Source of the DNA: Rhodonellum psychrophilum GCM71 = DSM 17998
Lineage (GTDB): Bacteria > Bacteroidota > Bacteroidia > Cytophagales > Cyclobacteriaceae
Length of the DNA: 64,000 nt
Direction: 5' to 3'
Assembly: GCF_000381545.1 (NCBI RefSeq)
Contig: NZ_KB906675.1
Span: forward strand, 62,001-126,000
In this document: piece by piece, positions 1-7,834 of the stretch
Numbering within the stretch: the first letter of the stretch is position 1
Layout of the letters: every line of letters starts with the position of its first letter
Notes under the pieces: generated by a model
The model's database searches: none
Told to the model about the DNA's origin: nothing
What the model saw: the letters and a program-made list of their open reading frames with translations, nothing else
Made by a program: the position numbers and the translations under genes

Positions 1-455
1 TTCTCAATGATTTCTTTCAACTTTTTCAATGCCTTTGGATAAGTTTCCTCGAAATACTCCAAGTGGCTTTCTGCGACGTCCAGATCCACGGTGATGGTTG
101 TTTTGTGGTCTGATTCTTCAAAGGTATAGTTTTCGAAACCTCCAGTCCACTGCTCCACCTCTGGTCCTTCCAAAATCTCATCATCCCCGCTGAGTACGCC
201 AACATGTTGGATGGAAACAAATTTATTGGGGATGTTCTCCGCGATCAGGGAAACCATTCCACCGATTTGGCCATTTTCATCTGTTCCTAGAAAATGAATT
301 TTGCTGTCTTTTTCCCATGAACCTTCGAATGTGGATGTTGGGTTAAATTCCCCTGTCCATTGCTGGTAGGTTTCTTTGTTGTCAAGTCCCAACATGGTTG
401 CGTATGCCTTTTCGGCTGAGGAATTCACTTCGATTTTATAATATAGTTTTTTCAT
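1..455 (-). CDS. SRPBCC (AHSA1-like) domain protein, C-terminus cut by window edge
   Basis: About 151 residues are visible, starting at the ATG complementary to 453-455 and running off the left edge. The opening KLYYKIEVNSSAEKAY, the central GGMVSLIAENIPNKFVS and a late YLEEF-like helix fit the START/Bet v1-like SRPBCC fold used by AHSA1 proteins to bind hydrophobic ligands or Hsp90-like partners. It is the last visible gene of a minus-strand operon with a second SRPBCC gene 11 bases upstream and a DUF1801 gene before that. Such trios are common in Bacteroidota; the ligand is unknown. The family call is fairly safe, the biochemical role is not. Confidence 0.75.
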   Translation of the reverse strand, partial: MKKLYYKIEVNSSAEKAYATMLGLDNKETYQQWTGEFNPTSTFEGSWEKDSKIHFLGTDENGQIGGMVSLIAENIPNKFVSIQHVGVLSGDDEILEGPEVEQWTGGFENYTFEESDHKTTITVDLDVAESHLEYFEETYPKALKKLKEIIE

Positions 456-466
456 AGCATTGGAGT

Positions 467-874
467 TTAGGATTCAACATATTTTTTGAAATTATTGAGA
501 ATGGCCTGCCAACCTTCCCTTTGCAAATCAATTGAATTTTCTGATTCTGGATCAAAATTGATGGTCACATGGGTGGTGTCGCCAAGATCCTGAAAAGCAA
601 CCGTGACTTTCCGGCCATCTCCCAAAGTATAGGTGAATTTTTCACCAATTTTGATTTCATCATAAATGCCCTCAAAGTCAAAACCAAAACTACCGTCTTT
701 GGCTTCCATTCTCGCCGAATACTTTCCACCGACGCGCATGTCATTGCTTGCCCTCGGACATTGCCAATCATCTGTGGCAAAATTCCATTTCGTAATGTGT
801 TCAGGAAGCGTATAGTAATCCCAAACTTTTTCCCTATCAGCCAAAATGGTGGCCTGAACCAATATTCTCTCCAT
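467..874 (-). CDS. SRPBCC (AHSA1-like) domain protein
   Basis: The 135-residue protein has the usual AHSA1/polyketide-cyclase layout: an N-terminal strand plus helix (ILVQATILADREKVWDYYT), the W-N-F-A-T/D-D-W segment, a GGKYSARMEAKDG beta hairpin, the FEGIYDEI strand and a C-terminal helix (REGWQAILNNFKKY). The length is typical of single-domain members. The start ATG lies 2 bases after the stop of the upstream DUF1801 gene, so the two are almost certainly co-transcribed and may be translationally coupled. No catalytic residues can be assigned. Ligand and partner are unknown. Confidence 0.85.
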   Translation of the reverse strand: MERILVQATILADREKVWDYYTLPEHITKWNFATDDWQCPRASNDMRVGGKYSARMEAKDGSFGFDFEGIYDEIKIGEKFTYTLGDGRKVTVAFQDLGDTTHVTINFDPESENSIDLQREGWQAILNNFKKYVES

Positions 875-876
875 CT

Positions 877-1233
877 TTATTTTTGTTGGTTTTCGATAAC
901 TCTAAATCTCACGATTTCTGCAATCAAATCCAATGGTAAAGACGCGTCCAGTGGAAACTGAACGGATCCTTTTCCCTGTGTATAGCCGGAGAGTTTGTCC
1001 CTGAATTTTTCGTGTCCGGTAGGTGTGGCATAAAAGCCAATATGCTTGTCAAAGCCTCCAAAATACACGAGAGGCTTGTTGTTTGTTTTGTAGGCAGGCA
1101 TTCCGTATGCCATACTCTCGATCGCTGCAGGAGCATTTTCCCTGATGGTCTGCCGAATAGATTTCAGCTTCCCCTGAATTTCCTCGGGAAAACCAGCGAT
1201 ATAATCGTCAACAGTCTGGATTTCTTTGTCCAT
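877..1233 (-). CDS. DUF1801 (YdhG/iron-chaperone-like) protein
   Basis: The 118-residue protein matches the DUF1801 pattern: IxxYIAGFPEE near the N-terminus, IRENAPAAIESMAYGMPAY in the middle, then FGGFDKHIGFYATPTG and GYTQGKGSVQFP towards the C-terminus. The family has a frataxin-like/YdhG fold, and an iron-chaperone role has been suggested for some members; that role is not evident from this sequence. It is the first gene of the operon with the two SRPBCC proteins, a frequent pairing. The start is the ATG at 1231-1233 on the minus strand, and no longer upstream reading frame is plausible. Confidence 0.85.
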   Translation of the reverse strand: MDKEIQTVDDYIAGFPEEIQGKLKSIRQTIRENAPAAIESMAYGMPAYKTNNKPLVYFGGFDKHIGFYATPTGHEKFRDKLSGYTQGKGSVQFPLDASLPLDLIAEIVRFRVIENQQK

Positions 1234-1855
1234 TTTTTCTGGGTCAAGGATTATTGTGAATATTGGATTTTCACTACCCTTATTAAAATTTTTCTTATTG
1301 AAATAAAAATGCCCTTTTATCCGGTTTTGGACAATCTAAAAAACAGATCAAAAATTATCGCCCAACGACAGAAAATGAAATCTTACATCTGCTTTTATGC
1401 CTTTTTGAAATCCCGGCAGATTGAAATACCTGGACTTTTTTAAGTTGGAAATGTATCTATTCAAATTTAACGAAAATGCGCAAATGAAACACGGTCATTT
1501 TTGAATTTTGAAAATTTCAAAAAAGAATTCTCTCCATAAATCCCCGGTTTTTTACAATGGGTATTTCTGTCAGATTTATTGAATTCAATGGAATTCTAAA
1601 AATGCATTGCAGTGGGAAAATATTTGTTCCAAACCTAAAGGATTTTTGAATACGTCACCCCCTATCCCAGAAATTGAAATCCAAGTTTAAGATTTCTGTC
1701 ATCACGATGGGATTTTAAAAGTCCTTCGATCAATTGATAAAAATGCCCCCCACAAAAAAACTTCCTATACAACAAATTTTTCCAAATCTCAAATCACGAT
1801 TTAAAGGGGTAAAAACACTCTTGACCGTCAGTCAAAACAATAATTAACCTATCAC
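1234..1855. other. Intergenic stretch, no gene seen
   Basis: About 620 bases, AT-rich with several poly-A/poly-T runs. It separates the SRPBCC operon from the methyltransferase gene. A short plus-strand reading frame here overlaps the DUF1801 gene antisense and shows no protein-like composition. A TTGAC-N5-GTCAA dyad lies at 1821-1835, just past the methyltransferase stop, but nothing supports it as an operator. The operon promoter presumably lies in the first 150 bases. Confidence 0.5.
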
Positions 1856-2578
1856 TCATTCCTTTTCAAAAACCAAAAAATGCTGAATCTTCATAAACTG
1901 TCCATTTTCGACGAGACGGAAACCATTGGCCCCCAATTCCTTAGAAACTTGCTTTACGGTCATCTTGTGCAGCCTTTTGATCATCACCTTTGGGTCCTCC
2001 GCTCGGTATTCAATCAGGAGTAATTTTCCATCTGGTTTCAGCGATTTCCTGATCTCCTGCAATACTTCCTGCGGATAAAGCAACTCATGGTAAACATCTA
2101 CCATGATGGCCAAATCGATGGCGTTTTCAGGGAGATTAGGAGATTTTTCACTTCCTTTAACCGTGATCACATTGTCAAAACCAAGAGTCTTGCTCTTCTC
2201 GTTCAGGTATTGGATTGCAGGATCCTGGATTTCCACCGCATAAATCTTTCCTTCCGGAACCTTCGGTGCAATCCTAAAAGTATAATATCCGGATCCCGCT
2301 CCGATATCTGCCACCCAACTGTTTTTGTCAATGGGAAGATTTTTGATCGCCAAGCCAGTATTTTCCTCTTCCGGCCGGCTTGCCCGCTCCAACCAACTCA
2401 TCCCCATAAAATTCATGATGGAGGAAATCTCACGGCCCATATATACTTTTCCAGTTCCATCTGGAGCTGGGGTTTTGTAGGAATAAATAGTTTCAACTTT
2501 CTTTTCCAGCTGCTGGCTTTGGCCGTAGCAAAGCGTGATGCTCAGAAAGAGTGATAAAAGCACTGTCAGTTGTTTCAT
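1856..2578 (-). CDS. Exported class I SAM-dependent methyltransferase
   Basis: From the chosen ATG (2576-2578) the protein has 240 residues and a classic signal peptide (MKQLTVLLSLFLSITLCYGQ), which is why this start is preferred over an in-frame one seven codons upstream. Residues about 89-100 are SAM motif I (VADIGAGSGYYT). They are followed by the acidic ribose-binding residue in YAVEIQDP, motif IV (DLAIMVDVYHEL) and a post-motif strand GKLLLIEYRAEDP. A secreted Rossmann methyltransferase is somewhat unusual because SAM is cytoplasmic; many Bacteroidota have such paralogs and their substrates are unknown. It is monocistronic. Confidence 0.8.
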   Translation of the reverse strand: MKQLTVLLSLFLSITLCYGQSQQLEKKVETIYSYKTPAPDGTGKVYMGREISSIMNFMGMSWLERASRPEEENTGLAIKNLPIDKNSWVADIGAGSGYYTFRIAPKVPEGKIYAVEIQDPAIQYLNEKSKTLGFDNVITVKGSEKSPNLPENAIDLAIMVDVYHELLYPQEVLQEIRKSLKPDGKLLLIEYRAEDPKVMIKRLHKMTVKQVSKELGANGFRLVENGQFMKIQHFLVFEKE

Positions 2579-2817
2579 GAATTTTAGATTTACTGTCAAT
2601 GTCGAAGTGGATTTTTGAGGAAATCGTTCTTTTAAAACCCAACAAATACTTTTAATGTTTGTACTTGATTGAAAGGATTTCTACTCTACGGAGAATACCA
2701 ATCAAGATTGTTGAAGACATTTCCTATTCCCAATCCACCTCCACGCACTCCAAACATCAAATTTAAAAATAGGACAAAACGTAGATTACATTAAATCAAA
2801 ATCTTTATAAATATGCT

Positions 2818-4155
2818 TTAATTATTGGAAATCAATACCTTATCCGTGTTTAAAAAAGCTTGATAAATAATATAAGAACCATTTTCATCTTTGATTACAT
2901 TTAATTCCTGAACGTCATTCCCTTGCTTCACCTGAGTCTTTTCCCAATCCTCGGAAACGTAGGTTTTGAGGGTCAAGGGAAAATCATACAAGGGTCCCAA
3001 ATCGTGGGTCAATTCCACTTGAATATTGTCTTGGCCCGGTGTCACAGTCACTTTCGATGCCATTTTTTCTCGCATGTATTTGGTCACTTCACCAAAGGTC
3101 CCCACCCAAATATCTTTATCCAAATCATGAATGTATTCAAAATAGGCTTTGATGCTGTCACTGCTTTGGGGTTCCCATCCGATTCCATCAATACCATGGT
3201 AAACCAAAACCAACCAAGGATTATTGACGGATTGAAGGCTTTGGTCGATCCAAGTTTTCTTGTCTGTCAAAGTGGTCTTGCTCAAAGGCCCTCTTTGCCA
3301 TTGTGTATAGGCTTTTTCATTGTAGGTTGGATCAAAATCTCCGGAGCGGTTGATTTCGTGCAAATAGGATTCTGGCATTCTGTTCCTCAAGGCCGGGAAT
3401 TCTTTCAGTGCATACTCCATCACCCGCTCATTCTCTGTTCCAAAAGGACACTCCGCCGAAAATGTATGCGCCTTGCCCAAATTGGCTTCGATGTCCTCTT
3501 TGCATTTCATCAATTCATACATCAGGTTCTCCTCGTCCAACACCGCCAATCGGGGATGGGAAATGGTGTGCACCCCAAATTCATGTCCCTGGTCTGCATA
3601 TTTTCTGATTTCTTCCCAATCGATCATTTCCCCATCGATGATCTGAGGGGTTTTGAGTTGACGGATATTTTTCACTCGGATTTCTGAATATCCTTTATCG
3701 ATCAAGGCACATGCCTCCTCTACCCTTCCCCGCTCAAACAGAGCTCCAGCTTGATCATGGTAAGCCACTGCTCCTTCCAGATCCACGAATCGAATGGCAG
3801 TGGCCCTTTCGAACAAGTTCTCCTCGGTGGTTTTCCTTTTGGAAGTTTCGGCAATGATTTCCAATATGTCCCTGCCGATGTATTTTGCAGGGTACTGTGA
3901 CCCTGGGATTTCGCCGGTATTGATAAATATGGTTCCATGCATTCCGAGATCGTTCATGATCGGAATGGCCTTTCTGAATTGATTCAAGGTACCATCGTCA
4001 TAGGTGATGGAAACTGCCAGTTTTTTTCCTTCATGCCAAGGAAGCACCTCTGTTTTTCCAATGTTTTGGGAATCCATTGTGCTTGAATTACATCCAAAAA
4101 ATAAACCTGCGGATAGCAGGGTTCCTAATTTCATGATATTCTGTATTTTGGTCAT
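2818..4155 (-). CDS. Lipoprotein polysaccharide deacetylase (NodB-like)
   Basis: The start at 4153-4155 gives a lipoprotein signal with lipobox LFFGC (Cys22), so this start is preferred over the longer frame to 4221. The NodB core shows motif 1 SITYDDG (Asp53-Asp54) and metal-ligand motif HTISHP (His196 and His200). A later LVLVYHGIDG could supply another conserved segment. This family removes acetyl groups from chitin, peptidoglycan or xylan-type polymers at the cell surface. The two metal motifs are about 140 residues apart, much more than the roughly 50 usual in NodB, so there is a helical insertion (about residues 95-185). A beta-rich C-terminal domain follows the catalytic part. Substrate unknown. 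Confidence 0.8.
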   Translation of the reverse strand: MTKIQNIMKLGTLLSAGLFFGCNSSTMDSQNIGKTEVLPWHEGKKLAVSITYDDGTLNQFRKAIPIMNDLGMHGTIFINTGEIPGSQYPAKYIGRDILEIIAETSKRKTTEENLFERATAIRFVDLEGAVAYHDQAGALFERGRVEEACALIDKGYSEIRVKNIRQLKTPQIIDGEMIDWEEIRKYADQGHEFGVHTISHPRLAVLDEENLMYELMKCKEDIEANLGKAHTFSAECPFGTENERVMEYALKEFPALRNRMPESYLHEINRSGDFDPTYNEKAYTQWQRGPLSKTTLTDKKTWIDQSLQSVNNPWLVLVYHGIDGIGWEPQSSDSIKAYFEYIHDLDKDIWVGTFGEVTKYMREKMASKVTVTPGQDNIQVELTHDLGPLYDFPLTLKTYVSEDWEKTQVKQGNDVQELNVIKDENGSYIIYQAFLNTDKVLISNN

Positions 4156-4550
4156 AATTTTTGGATTGGTGCTTCGCAAGTAAAGATAGGAAAACACGCT
4201 TACCTCCTGAATTTCTGGCATCTAATTTTTATAAAAGGCTATTTTGACCAAGATTCGTCAAAAATTCAGTGAGTACTTGCCCGAAAAATCCTCAATGACA
4301 ACACCACAAAGTGCAACATTGAAGACTTAGGGACAAGGTGCTGAGGTTTTGGGATCAATCGGATCCATTCAGATTCTTAGCCCCAATGTAGGAGATTTTC
4401 CTCCTTGGCCATTTCTTATCCTCATCCAATCATGGCAAAAAATTGATTTGGATAAATAAAATCAAAACTCCCCTTCAAATTCGGGAACAAAATATTCGAT
4501 ATCTTTAAGCATCAAATACATTGACAACTCCATTTTTTACAAAAACCACA
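4156..4550. other. Intergenic region between divergent genes
   Basis: About 395 bases between the deacetylase start on the minus strand and the interrupted epimerase start on the plus strand. It must hold promoters for both. The sequence GATATCTTTAAG near 4498-4508 resembles a weak Bacteroidota -7 region for the epimerase. No ORF or repeat was seen. Confidence 0.4.
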
Positions 4551-4929
4551 ATGTCTATGTCTTCACCATCACTTCATACCATCTTGGGCTCAACAGGCAA
4601 TATCGGGACCCAACTGGCCAAAGAACTGAAAATGTACACGGACCATATCCGCTTGGTCAGCAGAAATCCCAACAAAATCAATGAATCCGACCAAATCATG
4701 AAAGCTGATTTGCTTTTGGAGAATCAGGTAGATGCGGCTGTGGCCGGATCAGACACCGTCTATCTGGTAGCTGGGATTACCTATCGGACAAAACTTTGGC
4801 AGGAACAGTGGCCCATCATCATGAAAAACACCATCCAAGCCTGCATGAAACACAATGCCAAGCTGGTCTTTTTCGACAACATGTATTGCTATGACCCGAT
4901 GCATGTGGGCCATCTTACCGAAACTACAC
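4551..4929 (+). pseudogene. NAD-dependent epimerase/dehydratase, N-terminal half (interrupted)
   Basis: The fragment starts at ATG 4551 (preferred over a TTG at 4521). It encodes the Rossmann nucleotide-binding motif ILGSTGNIGTQLAKEL and continues through DTVYLVAGITYRT and LVFFDNMYCYDPM to GHLTET, the region that normally precedes TPxNPxSKKG in this family. Coding then runs into IS66 sequence and the frame changes meaning. The missing half resumes at 10550 on the same strand, in the correct order, after about 5.6 kb of foreign DNA. The join would read HLTET then TPMNPKSKKGK. The enzyme should be inactive unless the fragments complement each other. Confidence 0.85.
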
Positions 4930-5697
4930 GTTTTTGTGATCTCTGTCTAGAACCTTTATTGGTGTCTCATCTACCTGTAGGTATTTTTGGCTGGTTACTA
5001 TTAGTCGGAGTAACTCCCATAGTGGTTTGAGATGATACCAGCCTTTCATGATCCAATCCGATGCACTTGAAGCAGGGATGCGTACACCCATTTTGGTGTA
5101 TTTATCGATCTGTCTGTGGAGCGGCATCCCATAGACGTATTTGTCAACAGTCATCTGGGCGATTACCGACTCGGATGGAATTCCTTTTTCTATCACCCTG
5201 TCAGGAAGAGTTCCGATGATGATGCCTTCGCCATTTGGCCTGGCATACTTGGGGCGGATATAGCGCTTCACATAGAATGATGCAGGAACTACCTCAAGTA
5301 CTTCTGTCACTTCTTCTCCTATGATCACACAGCCCTTTGTAGATTCGGATGGTTGGATCAATACTTCTTCTCTTCTGAGTTCTTCGGGAAGAGACATACG
5401 TCCTGTACCTTTTGCTCTTTTCTTCGGAGCAGGCTTTTCTACCACAGGTATTGATTCGGAAAGTTCTTCCTGTACTGATCTGGTGGTGCCAAGTTCAAAA
5501 AGTCCCAGCTGGTCATCCCCTACGTTGTTTGCTCGTTTTTCACTCTTGAATCCAAAAAGATGTCTGCGGAGTTTGTCAAGTTCGAACTGCTGATCGGATA
5601 TTATTTCTTCCTTCTGGATAAGAATTTCTTCTTTTTCAGATAGGGTCAACAGGGCTTCTTCATACAGCTTTTTGTAGTCTTTTTCCCCGTGTTCCAT
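4924..5697 (-). pseudogene. tnpC: IS66-family transposase TnpC, C-terminally truncated
   Basis: The 257 residues contain the N-terminal part of IS66 TnpC: a leucine-rich coiled coil (about residues 5-50, ending in LRRHLFGFKSEK), the HTH/zinc-finger-like region with YIRPKYARPNGEGIIIG, and the beginning of the catalytic domain (LQVDETPIKVLDRDHK). The family is usually about 500 residues, and the rest of the DDE catalytic core is absent. The stop at 4924 is created where the element meets epimerase sequence. The product cannot catalyse transposition alone. It belongs to the same element as TnpB and TnpA upstream. Confidence 0.9.
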
Positions 5698-5770
5698 GAC
5701 ATAAAGATATCATAAAAAAGTGGCTTTAGATACATTTAGAGGCTATTTTTACACGCTAAAAGCATCTTTT

Positions 5771-6121
5771 TTACACTCTTTTTAAGGCGTCATATCGCTT
5801 CCTGTAGCTCACCGATTCAAGTTTTACCCCCTGTAAGAGAAGGTTCAATTGGCTACTTGTGATTGCGCTTCCAGAGAGTACTGGACGTTCAATAGTGCCC
5901 TTTTCAAGTTGTTTGATATACATCGCAAAACCGTCTCTATCCCACTGGAGTATGCGAATCTGGTTGGAACGCTTGCCAATAAATACAAAAACATCACCGT
6001 TCATCGGATCAAAGCCAAGTTTGTTCCGAACAAGACCTGAAAGTGAGTTGATGCCGAAGCGCATATTAGTTGGCTCTTTGTACATAAAGTATCTAGTAGA
6101 ACTCGATAGTGCAAGCATCAA
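5771..6121 (-). CDS. tnpB: IS66 accessory protein TnpB (Orf2)
   Basis: The 116-residue product has the recognisable IS66 Orf2 pattern: LSSSTRYFMYKEPTNMRFGINSL near the N-terminus, DPMNGDVFVFIGKRSNQIRILQWDRDGF in the middle and a C-terminal basic tail. It overlaps tnpA by 4 bases (ATGA type), the usual translational coupling in IS66 elements. TnpB is required for transposition in IS66 but its biochemical role is not settled. The gene appears intact although the element is truncated. Confidence 0.92.
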   Translation of the reverse strand: MMLALSSSTRYFMYKEPTNMRFGINSLSGLVRNKLGFDPMNGDVFVFIGKRSNQIRILQWDRDGFAMYIKQLEKGTIERPVLSGSAITSSQLNLLLQGVKLESVSYRKRYDALKRV

Positions 6122-6411
6122 AGAAGTTCTTTGATAGTGGTGATATCTACTTTTCCGAAAAATTCGATACTTACTCCTGAAGGATAATTGATTTTGAGGA
6201 TAGGATCTTTCTGGAAAACCATCTCAGGATTAACCAAAGAAAAACCTGAAGCAAAAAGAGAGTCATCCTGTTGCCCTTCAAACTTCCTGCACCAATAATA
6301 AAAAGATACTCTTGAAATACTTGCTTCTGATGCAAATGCAGCTTTGCTTAGTCCTGATCCCTGCCACTTGGTGAACAGCTTGTAATATTCGTCATTGCTA
6401 ATCTTTTTCAT
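6118..6411 (-). CDS. tnpA: IS66 accessory protein TnpA (Orf1), HTH
   Basis: The 97-residue protein begins with ISNDEYYKLFTKWQGSGLSKAAFASEASISRVSFYYWCRKFE, a helix-turn-helix typical of IS66 TnpA that probably binds the element ends. It is the first gene of the IS66 operon and overlaps tnpB by 4 bases. It appears complete. About 60 bases upstream lies the inferred end of the IS at 6469, as expected for the leader side of an IS66 element. Confidence 0.88.
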   Translation of the reverse strand: MKKISNDEYYKLFTKWQGSGLSKAAFASEASISRVSFYYWCRKFEGQQDDSLFASGFSLVNPEMVFQKDPILKINYPSGVSIEFFGKVDITTIKELL

Positions 6412-6449
6412 GAAGCAACATTACGAACAAATCAAAAACTAGAAAATAT

Positions 6450-6469
6450 GGGGTTTATCGGACGGATAC
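6450..6469 (-). repeat. Probable IS66 terminal inverted repeat (one end only)
   Basis: Read on the minus strand from 6469, the sequence begins GTATCCGTCCGATAAACCCC. IS66 elements characteristically begin with GTA, and the position just upstream of tnpA fits. Immediately beyond it, at 6471, IS4 transposase coding sequence starts. The matching end is absent because the other side of the element is truncated at about 4930. The exact terminus is inferred. Confidence 0.45.
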
Positions 6470-6470
6470 A

Positions 6471-6788
6471 AAAATCAATCAGAACTTTGAGCTCAAATAC
6501 TTTTTGTCGGACAGTGAGAACGGAATCAAAATCCAGATATGGGTGGCGTTAATTCTTAATCTCTTGTTTACAGTAATACACAAGCGAATAAAAGAAACGG
6601 AGGATTTTTCCACCATGGTCATGGTGGCAGCAAAAAATTTATGTTCCTATGTCAGTCTAGAAAAATTTCTACTCTATTCCGAAGCTTACTTTAAAAGTAT
6701 ATTTCAAAAAGACCTTCAAAACGTGCAAACCCAATTATTCCTCACAGGATGGGGGTACTTTTTGAACTCCAACAAAAAAGTCCTCTAA
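6471..6788 (+). pseudogene. IS4-family transposase, C-terminal remnant
   Basis: In one frame the sequence reads KINQNFELKYFLSDSENG, then IKIQIWVALILNLLFTVIHKR and further to a stop at 6786-6788. This matches the C-terminal region of Bacteroidota IS4/DDE transposases, where a phrase such as FFKWIKQNLKIKxFLGTSENAVxIQI is usual. Only about the last 105 residues remain and there is no proper start (the first possible initiator is a TTG at 6504). The remnant begins exactly where the IS66 end is inferred, which suggests IS66 inserted into an older IS4 copy. Non-functional. Confidence 0.75.
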
Positions 6789-6824
6789 AATGATATTAGA
6801 GAACTTTATTTTGATTTTCGTATT

Positions 6825-7280
6825 TTAGTCGGGCGACAGTAATTTAATATTATATATTTTTATTTTTTTATCTAAATCTATGCGAGTTTTACGTATAGAA
6901 TAGATTGATACTATTAACATAGGCAACAGATATGACATAGCTAATTGGATTGTTGATATTTGTCCAAAAAAAATAATCATAGAAAAATAAAGTCCTATCA
7001 AGATATAATAACTATTCATATAATTTTTATTGAATAATAACAAATTTCTTAAAATTAAAATTTTTTCTGAAGAGCTTTTACATTTATACATTTTTGAAAT
7101 TTTCCTATTTACTACATAATTCCCTATAGTAATGATTAATAAAAAAGTAAATAATGGGATTGATAATAACCAATAAATTCTACCACTATATATTATTAAA
7201 ATTAGAATAAAACCTAACCAACAAACTGGAATAACAAACTTTTTTAAATGTGGGTTAATAATATTAATTCTATAATTCAT
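6825..7280 (-). CDS. Four-TM membrane protein, candidate immunity factor of the SDP-like operon
   Basis: The 151-residue protein is not recognised. It shows four hydrophobic segments (about residues 15-31, 35-52, 90-108 and 112-130) separated by a basic loop with NRKISKMYKCKSSSEK, and ends in a short charged tail. It is the last gene of the very AT-rich minus-strand operon, 11 bases after the stop of the preceding membrane protein. Small polytopic proteins at the end of bacteriocin operons often protect the producer, so immunity is a reasonable guess from position only. It does not obviously resemble SdpI, which is larger. Confidence 0.6.
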   Translation of the reverse strand: MNYRINIINPHLKKFVIPVCWLGFILILIIYSGRIYWLLSIPLFTFLLIITIGNYVVNRKISKMYKCKSSSEKILILRNLLLFNKNYMNSYYILIGLYFSMIIFFGQISTIQLAMSYLLPMLIVSIYSIRKTRIDLDKKIKIYNIKLLSPD

Positions 7281-7291
7281 AAAGTATAATT

Positions 7292-7834
7292 TTATAATCT
7301 ACTAGATTTATTAATTTCCTTTTTTTTAACTGAACTAAAGACAAATGGAACAGACGCAAAGCAAGCAATAAAAATAATCGTAAAATTTTGAATATATCCT
7401 TGTATAAATGGTGGAAGCCTTTTTAATATATCTAATGAATCTAATGTTTCCTGATCATTACTTTCAACAAAACTAGCCAGCCCTTCTGCAAATGCAATAG
7501 ATATTGAATCATCCACTATATAAAAGTAAAATGCATCAATTAAAGTAGCAATGATAATTGTTAATACAAATATAGATAAAGAATAGACATACCATTTAGA
7601 ATCTATATCTTCAGATTTTTCATCTTTAAGTACAGTTGGCATCATTATAGCTATACTAAAAATGGTTCCAATAAAAAATGTAATTGGGTTAATTAATGAG
7701 TAAAGTGCTGTTTCCATCATAGTAAAACCATCAGATGCAATCCAATAGCTTAAAGAATATGATATAATTAAACAAGCTATACTTATAAGTAGAGTAATTT
7801 CTATAAGGTTTTTATTTATCTTTATTAGTTTCAT
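7292..7834 (-). CDS. Four-TM membrane protein, candidate immunity or export factor
   Basis: The 180-residue protein is not recognised. Hydrophobic segments lie near residues 12-33, 45-68, 83-110 and 150-168, with an acidic loop (KDEKSEDIDSKW) between the second and third and an acidic external-looking segment (EGLASFVESNDQETLDSLD) before the last. The gene overlaps the end of the SdpB-like gene by 23 bases, which implies tight translational coupling to the maturation machinery. Base composition is as AT-rich as the rest of the operon. It could be an immunity protein, but nothing in the sequence proves this. Confidence 0.6.
   Translation of the reverse strand: MKLIKINKNLIEITLLISIACLIISYSLSYWIASDGFTMMETALYSLINPITFFIGTIFSIAIMMPTVLKDEKSEDIDSKWYVYSLSIFVLTIIIATLIDAFYFYIVDDSISIAFAEGLASFVESNDQETLDSLDILKRLPPFIQGYIQNFTIIFIACFASVPFVFSSVKKKEINKSSRL

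Noticed and set aside
1012-1443. 143-residue plus-strand reading frame
   Set aside because: It overlaps the DUF1801 gene antisense and extends into non-coding DNA; the translation has no family features and no good start.
1821-1835. TTGAC-N5-GTCAA dyad as an operator
   Set aside because: It lies beyond the 3' end of a gene and far from a start; a 5-bp arm is common by chance in this composition.
2923-3687. 254-residue plus-strand frame
   Set aside because: Antisense to the polysaccharide deacetylase, which has clear catalytic motifs and a lipobox.
4521-5030. 169-residue single gene product spanning the IS66 joint
   Set aside because: The last 35 residues come from IS66 antisense sequence; the real protein was interrupted at about 4926-4929.
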